Shown here: in pieces, positions 16,801 to 30,469 of the stretch
Layout of the letters: the number at the start of each line of letters is the position of its first letter
Numbering within the stretch: position 1 is the first letter of the stretch
NCBI GenBank assembly: GCA_037389465.1
Contig: JAZARR010000069.1
Coordinates: 1,545,501-1,609,500, forward strand
Source of the DNA: Baylisascaris procyonis
Taxonomy: Eukaryota; Nematoda; Chromadorea; Rhabditida; Ascarididae
DNA length: 64,000 nt
Direction of reading: 5' to 3'
The notes under the pieces: model-generated
What the model was told of the DNA's origin: nothing
What the model saw: the letters and a program-made list of their open reading frames with translations, nothing else
Databases searched by the model: none
Translations under genes and position numbers: made by a program

Positions 16801-18303
16801 ACTTATACAGATTTATTTAGGCATACGAACATTTCCGATGCTCATATTGCTTTGCATATCACATGATTGCCTCTCATTGAATCTCCATTGCATGTACCTA
16901 TGAATATCTTTGTTACGATTCTTTCATTTCAACTACTCTCTTACAATTCAACTTTAAGTGTATTTTAAAGCAAATCTCCTTATACCTTATATAACAAAAA
17001 ACATTTCACTATTGAACAGCAACGCTGAATGTACTGTTTAAGGATTATGACGAAAACTGTAAGTGGAGTCAGTAAATGAAACAGCTTCAGCGAATGAAAG
17101 GGTTATCGACGTTACATGTGCGCACACCTTCGTCCTCCGTTTTCCCTCTTCTCTCCCCCCCCCCCCCCCCGACCCCCTTCTACTAAATGAAATAAACTTT
17201 TATATGGATATCTTATTTTCCAAATTCTTGTATGGATTCACTCTGCTGATTGAAGAATCGTCATCAGACGGCGTCACAATTCAAAAGGCTTACTACCGCA
17301 ACGATGGTAAGAGGCCAGTCGAGGTATACAACTGATATTCCATTTTCAAGAGCTTAAATAAGCCTGTTAGAAGTAAATTTATTCCTGCGATATATATTCA
17401 TCGGCAACTGCTATGAAAAAAAATTTAATTACTATAAACGATTTTTAACTTCAACCGCTTCCAAATCATCGATTCATACCTCTTCTGGGATGAATATCAG
17501 ACGATTTTGGAAACTGTCAACTGAGAAGGTAAAATTTCCAACATAAATTTCTTCAGTCAAAAAAGTTAGGTAGTATTCTTTGCTGTTCAAACTACCCTTA
17601 AAATTTCACACTTCTATTATTAATGCATTCGTTTTGACGTTAAACGTGGTCGAAATGAGCCGAAAATTTGTGTCTTACATAGAAAACTAATGAAATTATC
17701 ATATGCGTAATCAACGCTGTTAGGATGTTTCACTTAGAATATTAGCGCATAGTTTCGATATCTTCTAGCGTTGAGATGTTACTCAGCGCCGACTGTGCAG
17801 AAATATTCGACGCTGTCATCATGCCGCTGTAAGCATTACGATTAAAAAACCTCCACACTGCTATTCCACAAACTTTTTTGTTACACTTTTCAGCAGTTTG
17901 TGTGCGTCATTTTAAGTACAATCCGCGCATATTATTTCAAATTTATTTATTTAACTCTATTTAGCCGTATAAAATTACACAATTACCGCACATTTCCCTC
18001 AAATTCTTTTATGTTTTATTTCGTTCTCTTTGGAAGTGTCAAATCTATTTCTTTTTCAAATCAAGTAGCTTGAATGAGCGAATTGCCTATTCACGACCGA
18101 TATTAATCCAGCATTTTCAACTTAGACTCATGACCTAAAATTGAACATTTGCTCTCAACATCAACTATTACCTGACAATTTTCAGTGGAAGGCATCGAGA
18201 AACATTCATCATAGATTGTTGATGACAATGTTAGAGCTAGGCCCGTTGTCCAGAAGAGAACACCCAAACATGCGCATTGAATATTGATTAATTTCTTCAC
18301 TGT
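13839..18303 (-). CDS. Putative multi-pass membrane protein (two exons, partial)
   Basis: Two minus-strand exons with good splice borders and matching phase. Exon A, 18303-18172 (44 codons), follows tttatgcag and ends CAG|gtaatag. It encodes TVKKLIN and then a hydrophobic segment (CACLGVLFWTTGLAL) and a short loop with two cysteines. Exon B, 13973-13839 (45 codons), follows attttttag and ends CCG|gtagg. It encodes EFGVNPLVIWRWL and then a second hydrophobic segment (FGWFLLALSPN). Both exons start and end in phase 0, so they can be joined directly. The F..NP start of exon B faintly recalls TMEM127, but that resemblance is too weak to name the gene. No start or stop exon was found. Other exons may lie in the 4 kb between them or on either side. 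Confidence 0.45.
15546..15582. repeat. 13-bp perfect inverted repeat
   Basis: CATTGAGATAGAG at 15546-15558 is exactly reverse-complementary to 15570-15582, across an 11-base spacer. It has no known function. Confidence 0.85.
17153..17177. repeat. C16 homopolymer run
   Basis: A run of about sixteen Cs followed by GACCCCC. It is one of at least ten G/C-strand-biased tracts scattered through the window, with G-quadruplex or i-motif potential. Confidence 0.9.
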
Positions 18304-21300
18304 CTGCATAAAACCACCGCCAAATTCCAAGCTGAAATATTTTCTCATTCCACTGTGACAATGAGACCAATTTTCCACAGTAATCATAGAAGCCAACTAA
18401 GTTATGCGCCGATGAGTGTTTATATTTTGCTTGCGTTGACGATTCCTGGTTGGAACTATCCGAGTCGTTTATCCTCTAAAAAGCTGATAATGACCGAAAA
18501 TATTCCAAAATTCTCCCTTTACGATATATTTCAGTGAACTCCTTAAATCAAATATATTCTATAACATTCGCAAATTGTACATGGAATCCATTTAAATATT
18601 CGAATTGTTTGAAAATTTGTTTTATAAGTCACAGTACTATTTAAATAATTTTTATTACTTTTTTATCGCATCTCTCAAGCTTTTGATGAAAAATCCTTGA
18701 ATCCCACTCCACTATCTGATGGAGCGGAAAAACATAGGGTACATTCGAGATTCGTAAAAGCTTTCCATTACCTAAGAAATACCCGAAATGAGACCTTATT
18801 TTGCTCTTCTTGAATATTCATATAAGTTGCAGGCTACTTGTACTAGTCTTCTTGGCATGTGTGCAATTTTATGCGCTCTTGCAAATCTATTTTCATAAGA
18901 CGTGTTGTGGCAACATTATGTCTCATTTATGTTGTATTTGGGAGTCTGTCTGTCTGTGTGTCTGTCAGACAGTTCCAGTTCGAAAGCGATTAATGGCGAA
19001 ATTTGGTGGCAAAATCTGTGTAACATTCACCAACTCTGAGAAGAACTGTGAAAACATAAATATGCCTAAAGCATTATACTACGCAGGCTGGTTCGTAAAA
19101 CATGCGCAGAAACATGCTAAAAGAGCTGGCACCTGGCACGAAACACGGATCTACAGTTCCACGTTTATATCTTAGCCGAAACCAGTCATATACCTCTGAT
19201 ACAGTTTATTCATCCCACTCGATCTGCTGTAAAAATCGAGCCCGATCGGTTCAAAACGTAACCTAACCAGTGTCGTTATGTGTGCTAAAACTGTGGCTGA
19301 TTGAAATGTTTATAATTCTTTTAGGATTTCGCGAATAAACTTGAAGGCAAGTGTGAGGTCACCTTAAGGTGTAGACTAGATCTATTGAAATTTGCAATTC
19401 TGGTTTCAGTTGTTCCCGAGTTGAAATTAGGGAACATATAGAAATAAAAGTAAGCATGCATACACAATACCTGATTATGCAAATAGGGAGATGGTATAAA
19501 ACGAGTCGGTGGGATCATCCCGAAGATTTATGGGATGATCGGATCGGTAAAAGATGAACACATTATTTTGTATGTTTTACTATTGATTGGCAAGTTATGA
19601 AACGTACCATTTTGCTGTTGCAAAAGTTGCTGCTGTCTGTTGCAAAAGCAGCAGCAACCAGGAAGATACGGAACAACATGTGATTTGCATGGGATTACAT
19701 TAGCAAGATGAGAAACACGAATTACTGTGAAAACTGATAGCGATGCAAGGAAAAATATACGAAGGTGTTGTTGGAACTGAAGGTAAATTTCAGTGCTAAG
19801 GATATGGCGCACATAACGCTTACGAACACGATGCGTGGAATGAAACTAAATGGTGTAAGATCAACCGTGCTTTCTTCTCACGCGAAGTGGGTGACCAGTA
19901 GTGCTCTCGTGGTTGATCATGTTGTCAAGCAAAACTGAATGTATATAGAGTGAATTTGTTTGTGTATGTTTTCAGTGCAGAAAATTTTCATGAATGCTGT
20001 CGTGTCTTTCCTGTGGTGGTGAAGTTCATCTACTGACAGCCGGGTATCGGATAGAGAAGCATCTCGGAATACTCCCCGTATGGCGTCCACTTCGGTTTGG
20101 GCTTGACCCTTTCTAGCTGGATAAAGGTGGCATTTTCGCATACTTACGTCCTGAGAAGCGATTCCCAACGTCATTTAGAAAAAAAAGCGCATCGTGCCCT
20201 TTCCTGTTGGACACTTCTTGTTCCACTTCTTATGATGCACTCATTACTTTGAATTCAGAATGCCGTACAACACCAATGAAGACTAAGTCACAAATTAAGT
20301 GCGCTGAACGATATAAGAAGAATACAAATCAATCATTCAGGTAAAAAAACCTCTTTGCTTAAACTTATCCATGAATCAAACAGTAATTGCAATATGTGCC
20401 AACAGAAAGCAATAAGACATGACAACCATCAGTTGTGAGTAAATAATGAATATTTCAGCCTATCTTTCTATCAATCTTCAGCAAGGGAGGTGTTAGTGTG
20501 ATGAAGCGAATGTTCCGTTAATGATTCAGAAAATGCTGTTTGACATTTCCGCTAAATAAACCTTCAATTACAAGACATTCTTTCTAGTGACAAACCGATT
20601 AACATATTTATTACACCTGCATTTTTTGAGGAGATGATAAACACCAGTTAAACCGTTTGAATAGGTGCAAAGACAAAAAGCAGTTAATTGAATATTTCAG
20701 TTTGATACACTTATCTAACGGGCCTTACACAATACATAATTGGTTGCTAAGAATTGCGTTAAGATTTCGAACTATTAATATGAATTGAGACAAAGCATTT
20801 CTAAACTTCTTTTGCATAGATGTGAGAACATGCAGACAAGTGCAGAGTTGAAACTGTTAGAACCGAAAAACTTCCGATGAACAACTTAAATCCCATTAGA
20901 CTAGAATCTGTGCATTAGATAAGTACAAGTAAGATTGGAGATTTTGCACACCACAAATGGGAGACTCACATCGATTCCCAAGCACAGTTACTTTCAAATA
21001 GCTGTGTTTGAAAGCGCAGTGATGAGAAGTGGCGTTTACATATTTGATAGCATTTGGCTAGCGTTTAGACGAAGTGAAACGAAAATCTGTCCGAAAAAGC
21101 AGTCAAATCTTAAAGAAAGGTGACATCTGAAAGCAGTACACATCCGATGGCAAAGTGAGCGGTTGAAGGCAAGGCTGTGATGTGAGCCGGGCCGAACTCT
21201 ATCCAAATAGAACAGCATATATTTGTGGATGCGTAAGGAATTACGTATGCATCCTCACATTTAGATGGTAGGCCAAGGGAAATGTGGTGCGCACTGGCAA

Positions 21301-24217
21301 TCACTTGGTCCATCGATCATTCTTCCGTCCCATTCATCAACCTGTCATGGCTATTTTCGCAGCTTTGAAAAAATACACAGAAACGAACGAGTTGTCACTC
21401 CTCTATTTTATTTTCATCCAATCATATCTATCATGCAGTGCTTCGATATTTTAGTCGTATAAATTGACACCTTATTGCATATGTTCGCAAAATTTCCTTT
21501 TAAAGTAACCCACTGAATTACTATTAATGCAAGATAAATGCAATACGCGATGCAATAATTTACTTCGATGATCGAATTCAGCGTGAGAATTTCAATTTAA
21601 GAATTTGAAGGTGCTCTTATATTGCTCATGAATGCATCAGTGAGAGTTTCAAATAAACTTAAATTAGGCAAATACTGCATGCAAAAAAAAAAAATAAAAC
21701 TAACTAAAAAGCGCGAAAAGCGCACAAATCTGCAGGAAAACAGCGATAAGGGAAAGTGCGCCAAAAAAATATGGAAATTTCAAAAGAACTCTGATAGGTT
21801 AGGCTCTTAGATCGAGAAATATGTGCGTGATATTCATGGATTTACTTAATTCATATTTTTGTTGGCGCTATCCTTAGTTTAGTATAAATGGGACTCGTTT
21901 GATGAGTACATGCATAAAATTATTCACAACGGAAACATCGATAGAAACAAACTTGGCATTCTCAATTAGCAATTATATGATTAAAAAATACCTATAAAAA
22001 CAGGCAGATGCTTGAGAAGGTGCGAAATCAAAAGAGGCATAAAAACAACGATGCGCATTAGTCCTCATGAAGCTTCTCAAAAGATGAAAATGAGAATTGC
22101 TTTTTGTCTTCGAATCAAGGTAACAATTGAAATTACTAAATAGCTTATAATTTGCTCACCGATCGAGTGCAGAAACTGTGCTAATCACAAAACACACATA
22201 AAATGTCGCATGTACTGGCATCGCTATCCATTCGTAGCCTTTGCTTAACGTTTCCTTAAAGAAATCTGAATTTCCTCATAAATTGGCAAATGACCACAAA
22301 TTTTTCATCGAGATTTACCAGGTCTTCCCACATTAAATTATTCTGTAAACCTTTCTATAATAATAAAAAGCATCTATACTTCCTATATGCAAGTGTGCAA
22401 CAAAGAAAGAATGAGCTCCTTTTAATTCTGACCGCCACAGTGTATAATAGAAAAAGTGCTACTCATATTATTGAAATAATTCTAGTAGACTTCTAACACA
22501 ATGCATCCACTGTAGAATCAATTGTAACCTGACAGTACTGTTTCACGTGAGTGTATCCGCTCCTCACTGCTCTCTCCTCCTTCCCTCCCCCTCTCCCCCC
22601 CCCCCCCTTCGCCCACCCACTCTCCAGAAACAAACGTTTGGACTGCTGATAAGCAATCAGATGCCCCTTAATTTCCAACCAGCCGAATACCTATTCCTTT
22701 GTAACCACATTCGATGAAACGAAATACCTGAACACTCAAGTAGACGTCAATGAAATTACTCAGTAGCCAACTTGATTATAAATTATGCTCATTCATTACA
22801 ACAAGTCCCCTATTAAAATGGTAAAGAAGATAAAGATTGAGGCAATAATCACTGAGAATTGCTAAAAAAAAAAACTACAAAAAAAGGCAAATTATTTAAA
22901 ATTCGCTCTCTCTGTAATGATTGATGACAATAAGAGTGGAAAGCTTATCAACTGATCAACGCACCACATTGGCGAAGACGAATGCGAATATTGCATGTGC
23001 TGTGGCTAAGCCAGAAAGAAATCCTGAAAGAGTTATAACAGTTGGGTATGTACTGAAAACGAAGTCACTGCAGTCACTTTGATTCCATAAATGTGGCTCA
23101 ACAATGCAAGTCTGTGATGCTCAATCCATTGAAGTTTTTCTCTTCTCGAAACAATTGTTGGCTAGGTGGGAAAATATGTAAGGAAAGGCTAAGGCTACGC
23201 TGTTACTTTTACAGATTATCATATGAAGCCTATCTCTTACAAAGATATTATGTTTCAATTTAACATTGTTTCAAGCAACTTGATATTAAAAGAAACAACG
23301 AAATAACGTCTAATGAGCTTTTCAAGCAATCGGTTGGTTGCTTCTCTAAATTCTTGGTCGGGAAATTTCGTTTTAAATTCCATGTGGGAGATTGTAAAGT
23401 GAAACAAATATGCGCATGTGAATTTCCTGACATGTTTAAGTGTATGTACCTCATTTTCTATAAACTAGACCTAGGAAATTCTTTGAGTTCACGACTTCAA
23501 ACTACAGGACAAATAGATAGGTGCATCAATGCAAATGCAAACTTACACAAACACAGTTTGGCCATGTGGTGTTTTTGCAACGAAGTAGTATATTTGCATT
23601 CGAACTGAGTTAAGTTTATTTATTTTTAATTGCAATCGCAATGGCTATTTGTTCTTCAATTTCTTATACTTTGTAATTTTACAAAGCAATAGCATTCGCA
23701 GAATGTCGTTGAACTTTTGCTCACATCTGGTAGTTTTGATTGGATCGCTTTCTGTGTATAGCGATTAATTAAACGATGAGGTGCCCATCGAGACTGCTAA
23801 TTTCAATAATACCGTTGATCCGTAGAATAGTACCTCTTTCTAATCATGCAACGCTTCCATTTGTAACAAAAAATATTGCAATTTTGTCTAATTTCGCATC
23901 TCTAAATAAAGATTAGTTAAGCAGTTGCACAAAGCCGAATATAACGAGAAAGACGAAACATCGAGCCGAATATGGCATGCACTATGAAACATTTGATACG
24001 CTCGATGATTTTGGCAATACTCATTATAAAAGACAAACGATGCATTAATAAAGAGACGCCATGTACGCTTATCTTAGTACACATTTGCATTGCCTCTTCA
24101 TAAAATCAAAAAGAGCAGCTTTTGAGTGAACTTCTCCCCTGATGGTTGATAAGGTGTTGATTTTTTTAGTGAAACAGAAGTGATACGATGAAATTAGAGG
24201 AGCTGATTTCCACACAC
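18304..24217. other. No gene recognised
   Basis: Mostly AT-rich. On the minus strand near 20174-20040 a frame starting MTLGIASQD is followed at once by gtaagt, and a coding-like frame follows after a possible acceptor. The implied intron would be only about 31 bases, so I do not call a gene. A C-rich run lies at about 22578-22611. Confidence 0.4.
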
Positions 24218-24361
24218 CTTGAAATATAAGAGAGAGGTTGTGGAAGAATGTTTGCACGGCGAGTGCCGCTTCTGTACTTTCGAATCGTACCACCTCACCT
24301 TCGTTCTTTCGTGCCGCGATCATTTGCTCGTATCGCTTACGATCCGTACGACGAAAAGTCT
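24218..24361 (-). CDS. Single putative exon, function unknown
   Basis: A minus-strand exon candidate between gtgctttag and CAAG|gtgtgt. It is 144 bases long and open in one frame, phase 1 at both ends. It encodes about 47 residues beginning TFRRTDRKRYEQMIA, then an acidic stretch and AALAVQTFFHNL. Its base composition is richer in G+C than its flanks. I do not recognise the family and could not connect it to another exon. The membrane-protein exons at 18303 and 13973 are on the same strand downstream, but the phases differ and no link is shown. Confidence 0.35.
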
Positions 24362-25917
24362 CTAAAGCACAACTTTCAATTTATTTAGCACCATAACGAA
24401 GCGATAAACCTATAGTGCGCTATCTGAAAAAGCCGTGTACACAAGTAGTAAAGCATCTTACATCACAAAATTTTCAAATCGATGCTTGCGTTTGGTATGA
24501 AGCACTCACAACGAAATAGGTCTGCTTTGTTATGGCAGTGGCCTTCTCTACATATTGTTGACGACGATATTTTCTCTATATGAAGCTCGTCTATTAAGGG
24601 CAATTGCTATTACAACAACAATTTTCATTGGACGTTAATATGAATTAGCAGTTTCAGAAAAGATGATTCGTTGGGTAAATTAGTTTCTTTAATAGCAAGG
24701 ATACTTCAGACGAAAATCCCTATCATCTTAATGGTAAGCATTTGCATCATTCTCTTTATAACATTAAAAAATGTGAACATACGGTTGTATTGTACGAAGA
24801 CATCATGGATTGGCTGACTGAATGTATTGGTCGCTGCATTCTGAGTATGTCGCAAAGAGGTTGAATTCGCTGCCATTTCCGCTACCTCTGGCTTCTCTTT
24901 GTCAGACGCCTTTTGTTGTGATTCACTAAAGAACACCAAAACATGCGTATTTGCCTCCCGCGATTTTGACAGCAACATTAATGCTCTAGAATTATACAAG
25001 GATTTTAGTTTGCGCTTTTAAGGAAAACTCAAGCGTATCTGTATGCATCTGCCAGGTCGAAGGTGACAAGAGATGGTGGTGATGAATGTGTGAGTTTGAC
25101 TTCCTGCATGTAATCAGCCATTTTTGATACTCCATAGCCGTAGAGTAGGCCACTACACTTGGAGTTGCAGCAACAGTTGTCATAACAGGGAAGATATTTG
25201 TTGCATAGTAAAATATGCTGACGTTAACTGTCAGGACAGCCGAGTGTGCCATCTGGGAAAGAAGAGACTCTTTTTCTTCTAAGACGGTTTCCCGCTTTGA
25301 AAAAAGGCAAAAATATGTGCAAAAAAAGAACTGAATAGTTCAAAGAATTCGTTTAGCGCAGTAAATCAATTCTTTTCGGCTTACTTAAGGCACGAGAATA
25401 ATTATTAGTGAGGGTTGTGAAACTTCTTTTGCTTGGATGGATTTGACAGAAATGAATTTCGGTTGATGGCTGTACTAATAAGCCGAGAGACTTTCAAGAA
25501 AGAAATCAAGTCGACTTTTCTCTACGGAAAGAAGGCAGGAGTCGTTCTCAGATCTCAAACATTATACGTTAAGAGATTTCTTGAAATCAACCCATTTTTG
25601 ATCTTTTTTTTTCGATAGTATATCTAAATGACGTGGAAAAAGAGTTAGAGTGAAAATTAAGGGGGCTATTCTTACATAAAAACCAATCCATCACTGTATG
25701 CGTTCATGCGTAACGTCACATTTATAACAAATTCGACACACACTGCCCCATCCGATACGCAACTGGGCAATTACTTATGTTACTTAAGGAAGAGTTTAGA
25801 ATTTAGAAAGCTAACCGCCTATACGAACGGTTCGAAGAATTCATCAATTCTTGGAAAATACTGGACTCGCTGAACGAATATGCGTGACGGCCGTCGAGGA
25901 ATCCCTTGTAGATTGCT
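24362..25917. other. No gene recognised; minus-strand open frames
   Basis: Minus-strand frames at 25252-25000 (hydrophobic, beginning MAHSAVLTVN directly after tttcccag) and 24999-24706 (ending before gtatgttc) have some exon-like borders. I could not assemble a consistent model or recognise a domain. Confidence 0.3.
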
Positions 25918-26283
25918 ATGTTTCTTGTGCTAATAAAACGTTGTTTCTACTGTTGTTTCTTGTTGTTCGTAACTCTCGGAATTGGTACTATGTTGCATGT
26001 CGTCTGCGTATTCGATTACTTCTTCGGCAGACGAGAAACAGAAACACCAGAAACAGAAAAGGAGAAACAACACCAGACACCAGAAACAGAAAAGGCAAGT
26101 ATGAGAGGACGGGAAGGGATAGAAAATGCGGAATCCCGGCAGCAATGGGTTTTCTGTGACCACCGTGTGGATTACACAGGTCTGCATAAATGCTGTGTCG
26201 CAGAGCTTGAAACGTTACGAGTGTTTTCGTTCATTCGAGACATGCTTCCATTTCACATCAAGGGTTTCCGTTATGTTTTTTGA
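25918..26283 (+). CDS. Possible small membrane protein or exon, unknown
   Basis: A 121-codon open frame. The N-terminus is strongly hydrophobic (MFLVLIKRCFYCCFLL onward, about 30 residues, like a signal anchor). A charged region built on a short internal repeat, ETPETEKE/QTPETEK, follows, then a cysteine-containing tail. The repeat arises from a duplicated 18-base DNA unit, ACCAGAAACAGAAAAGGx, around 26047-26096. No family is recognised. The following 26126-26785 frame overlaps it in another phase. It may be chance; I keep it because the hydrophobic-then-acidic layout is protein-like. Confidence 0.22.
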   Translation: MFLVLIKRCFYCCFLLFVTLGIGTMLHVVCVFDYFFGRRETETPETEKEKQHQTPETEKASMRGREGIENAESRQQWVFCDHRVDYTGLHKCCVAELETLRVFSFIRDMLPFHIKGFRYVF

Positions 26284-29204
26284 CTATGTCCATATAATCT
26301 TGATATCACCTTTCACGATAAACAGTGGCTTTTGTAATGACACATATGCGCCACGTCGTCTTTCAGCGTTTCTCATTCCAACATACTGCATCACGCAGCT
26401 TCCTCGTGTTTTGTCACTTTATGGAAAATTTTTGAAGTTGCACCGCAAAATTGGCGCTTCTAACATCCCTCACAGAGATGGCGAAAACTACTGCGGCCCT
26501 CACGGGCGAGAGATTGGTTACAGGAAATTCTCCGCGAGGGCAGAGGATTTTTTGTTCATGGCGAACGCTGCAACGAAGGCTCACGTGGTCCAGAATTTAT
26601 TATTCATCTTAATGCAAGGGCCTTCGCGAAGGATGGAGGGCGGTGAATTCCGATCACTAAATGCAAGCTCGAGATGCCCAAAGCCAACTTGTAGGATCAG
26701 CGAGCGCTTACCTGTTTTCAGGTTCTCAGCATCATCCGATGTACAAGATGACTTTATTAACGCAAGCATCACGTTATCACAGTGATAAAATAAAAATTAC
26801 TCCACCATCTTCACCATTTAAATGGATTCAATCGGCACACTTCTCATTATCACCACTTTCAAGAACTCTTAAAACTGAAAATCGATTAAATCTGTCAAAA
26901 TTTTTTTTGTTGCATCGTTATCGAATGCAAAAAAAGTTGTTTCCAAACAGCATGAAAATGTTGGTCAGATTTTTTTTTTTTTTTTGTCATCACAGCTGCT
27001 CAAATTTCATCACGGATTTCGGAATACTTTACAGTGTTTTCAGAAATCTAAAATTTTAAGCGCAAATAAAGCAACTTCTATCCAGAATTGCTAGACCGTT
27101 TCTTCGATGAAAGCACCCCTCTCCTCTTCTTCACCCCGCACCCCGTTCCTCCCATTGTGGTTTATGGCAAACCATAACATGGAGCTTACTATATGAAAGA
27201 AGGTTCTACTCAGTTTAATTCGGTATCTTGACGTGCGAATGCATTTGTTGCACACAGAGAAATCGGCTGTTAAATGCTTCTTTTAGCATTCCCTAGGGAG
27301 TAATATCGATAGCAGTCATCATGGTGAAGTGCAGGAATGTGAGTCAGAAAACAGTCACCTCAGAATGTCCGGTGAGCGAAGGCTACTACAGCTTAGCGGA
27401 CAAGCCATCGTTCTCGCCGAGAAGGTTCCCCCTCCCTCTCCCTCCCTCCCCCATCTCTCCCACCTCGCAGTATCCGTGACATTATAGACATGGCCGATTG
27501 CTTGAAGCTGAGAATAGAAGAGGATAGGAAGTATTGCGCAAACCTTTCACCGTTGACAATCGTAGCAGACATCTCGTTGCTTCACTAATTTCTGCAATTC
27601 CGCTTCTGTGCTCTTCTAAAAAACGTAGATTGCTGAGTTTTATTTTCATAATAGTAGCTATTAAATCGTCGAAAGAAATTTTTCGAGAATCGAAACAACG
27701 TATAAAATAGATGCATCCACTATTAGGCTTTCGATCAGAAACATTTCCTTTCGTACGCTAGGAATCACAGTACGGTGACCATAAAGGGTCTACTGAGAAG
27801 CTCTTTTTTCATTCCCATTGATCAAGATCGGGTCTCCGTAAAATCGGCGATTTTCAGGGTTGCTGTGGTAATGCTGGATTGAAAAAAAAAACACTGGAAA
27901 GAAATGAAAGTTTTGACAATAGAAAGTGAAATAAACTCGGGGGAATAAGTTTTAAATGCAGAAAATGCCATGCCTTCGATATAGGATTGCCGCAAATTCT
28001 TGTGGAGAACTAGCGCCATCAAAAAATGCTGATCCCTGAATGTTTAATTGCATTATTTAGAACATTTCGACGAAAATGAATGATGAAGGTGACCGATATT
28101 TCAATAAGCGAGCGATAGATTCAATAACAAATAATATGGCAGCAAAGGTCTACTGACAGCTACGAAAACGTAAAGAGAGAAATTGCGGAGTTTTAAAGGT
28201 TTTTTAAGCAATAACTTAACGAAGACCATTTCAGTCAATATTTGAAATGTAAATAGTCAGTAGGTTTATCGATAGAACGAGATGAAACGTACAAGTGAGG
28301 AAACGAACAGGACGACGCAACAACGAGAATGTCAGTGTTTCCATGGTGACGCCAAGCTAGCACATCAAAAGAGGAATGGGGCTACCAAATGAGCTGCCTT
28401 TAAGCTTTTATTTTCTACTCGAAGCAACTAATGTCCAAGCAATTTTATCCATTATAAACGTTAAATGAGCGATGCATTAACAGCGTCAGATACAAACATT
28501 TCAATAACTATTGAATCTCAAGCATAAACCCTCCGACCAAAACAAGACTCCCCCGACCAAACTTCATGCATTGATATGGGAACCGTAATATGTCCCTTCA
28601 CTCGATTACACGGATTATTCATCCCTAGCATATGTTCCCTCTTGATTGTATGTTCACTCAAAATTTGGAGAGTGCAAATATCCTCCCCGATCGCGTATCC
28701 GCTCACAGTTATTCCCCTTCCTATCCATTTTCGATTGAATAACGGCAGAGTGGCTGCCAGTATTCATTTTTGACCTTCACCTATTACTTTCTCAAGTTCT
28801 TCGACTTACGGCGAAAATTAGGGACACTGCCTGTAGCCTGAAAACCACTTTATCAAGAGCAAGTGAATGTGGATGGTATGTTCGGACCAAAAGATTTTGT
28901 GCAGCGCTGGCGACTTCATCCTTAAGCCGTAAAGCGCAATACTCTTTCCTTCCCTCTCCCTTACCCCCTCGGAAAGTCTAGATGCGATCAATATTGACTT
29001 TGTCATGGCACTGCTGGTTAAAGATTTCCTTCGCAACTTGAATTTTTTACAACTGGTTAAGGGAAACAGTGAAACCAGGCTTTCTAAATCGGTCAAGAAT
29101 TTTCGGCAAAAATTATGCGCAAGTTTAAACCATTTATGACTGTTTGGGGAAAAATCAGACCGTTAAAATATTCTCGCACTTTGGGACGTTAGAATAAAAC
29201 AAAA
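26284..29204. other. No certain gene
   Basis: A plus-strand acceptor (cctgttttcag) at about 26722 leads into an open Ser/Pro/Lys-rich frame. The same position on the minus strand shows a strong donor, AACAG|gtaagcg. One of the two could be a real exon end, but neither can be tied to a gene. A C-rich tract lies at about 27424-27463. Confidence 0.3.
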
Positions 29205-29545
29205 TGAAGCAAAAAAAAAAAAAAAAAAACTGCTGTTCTCAAGGCGGTGAGCAGGCGTCCCCTCGAGAGTAGAGGTCATCCTCCCTATTGCCATCCGGTG
29301 ATGACCATCTGTCATGATAAGCCAGCTTCGACGGGGTCTCCGATGCAGTTTTGTAGTTTCGTAATCGCTTTTTTCCTCGTCGGTGCTGCGTACGAGTTGA
29401 TATAATGTCAGTGCAGTTGACCTACGATAACTTGCACAGGCAATGTGCGGTATAGAACGAGCAGGTGTAGTGTAGGCGATTTACGGCCGACGGTTAGGAG
29501 ATATTCGGTTGTGATGTGAACCACCTTGTAACAAACAAACAAACG
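29205..29545. repeat. Probable dispersed repeat with A-run and aaac repeats
   Basis: A block with clearly higher G+C than its surroundings, bounded on the left by an A18 run and on the right by (aaac)n and a 'catttattcgcaattcg' motif. It has no open frame of note. The layout resembles the end of a non-LTR element or SINE, but no second copy is present in the window to prove it. Confidence 0.45.
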
Positions 29546-30469
29546 AAACATTTATTCGCAATTCGTAATAGAAGAAAAATAATTTGAACAATACCAGAAG
29601 GAAAATATCGGAAATATCAGCCATCAACACGCCAGATCGAGCAATAAGTCATCTAATACAATATAAAGCGAAAAATGTGACTAAAAACGACAAAAAGGAA
29701 AATTAGTGTGATAGAACAAAACGATTCAAAAGTCAGCTCGAGTTTTTTTAAAATAAAATTTAAAATCAATAGACTCAGGCAAAACAGTTTGTTTCCTTCT
29801 TCCAAAAAGATTTTAGTGGAGGGAAGATTCAACAACTTCAAGCAATAAATCCATACATTCACAACTTCATTGGGTAAAACATTTATAGATCTTTAAACTG
29901 ACTTCAAACTGACGATAATATCTGAGTTGAATTCAGGCGGAGGCTTCAATGAGAACGACTTCCCTTGTGCAAACTTCTTTACTTCCATTTCATGTAAAAA
30001 ACTTCTGTTAAAACAATAAGGTCGTGAATTCAATGCACAATTGTCTACTTATTTTTGCTTCTTCTAGTGTGATCATTCCGATATGTTCATCGTTCGAATC
30101 AGACGATATGTCATGTATGAAGTCACGCTTAGTTGTATTGGTGCTATGCAAATTTATAGCTTCACAACTTATTCTTAGCTAGTGCCATAACGTTTTTGAA
30201 GCTTTTTATTTGTCTATAAGGATAAACAGCAAAGCTTCAGCTATTATTGTGGGATGCGTTACGGGTTCTCTACTCCATACTCATATATGAATACACCCAA
30301 CAGTTTTTTTTTTTTTTTTTGCTCAAAATTTGATAGGAGGCTCATTTTCATAGTCAGGAATTTCAGTTTGGTGCATATAGATTGGGTGACCGCTATTATC
30401 AAAGCCACACCATCACATTCGGAAGCATCTGCAGATTCTGCTCTCTGAAGTACCCACATCAATTCGTAT

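Noticed and set aside
26126..26785. 219-codon plus-strand open frame
   Set aside because: It is the longest frame in the area, but has no domain and overlaps another frame. Mixed donor and acceptor signals on both strands make it unreliable.
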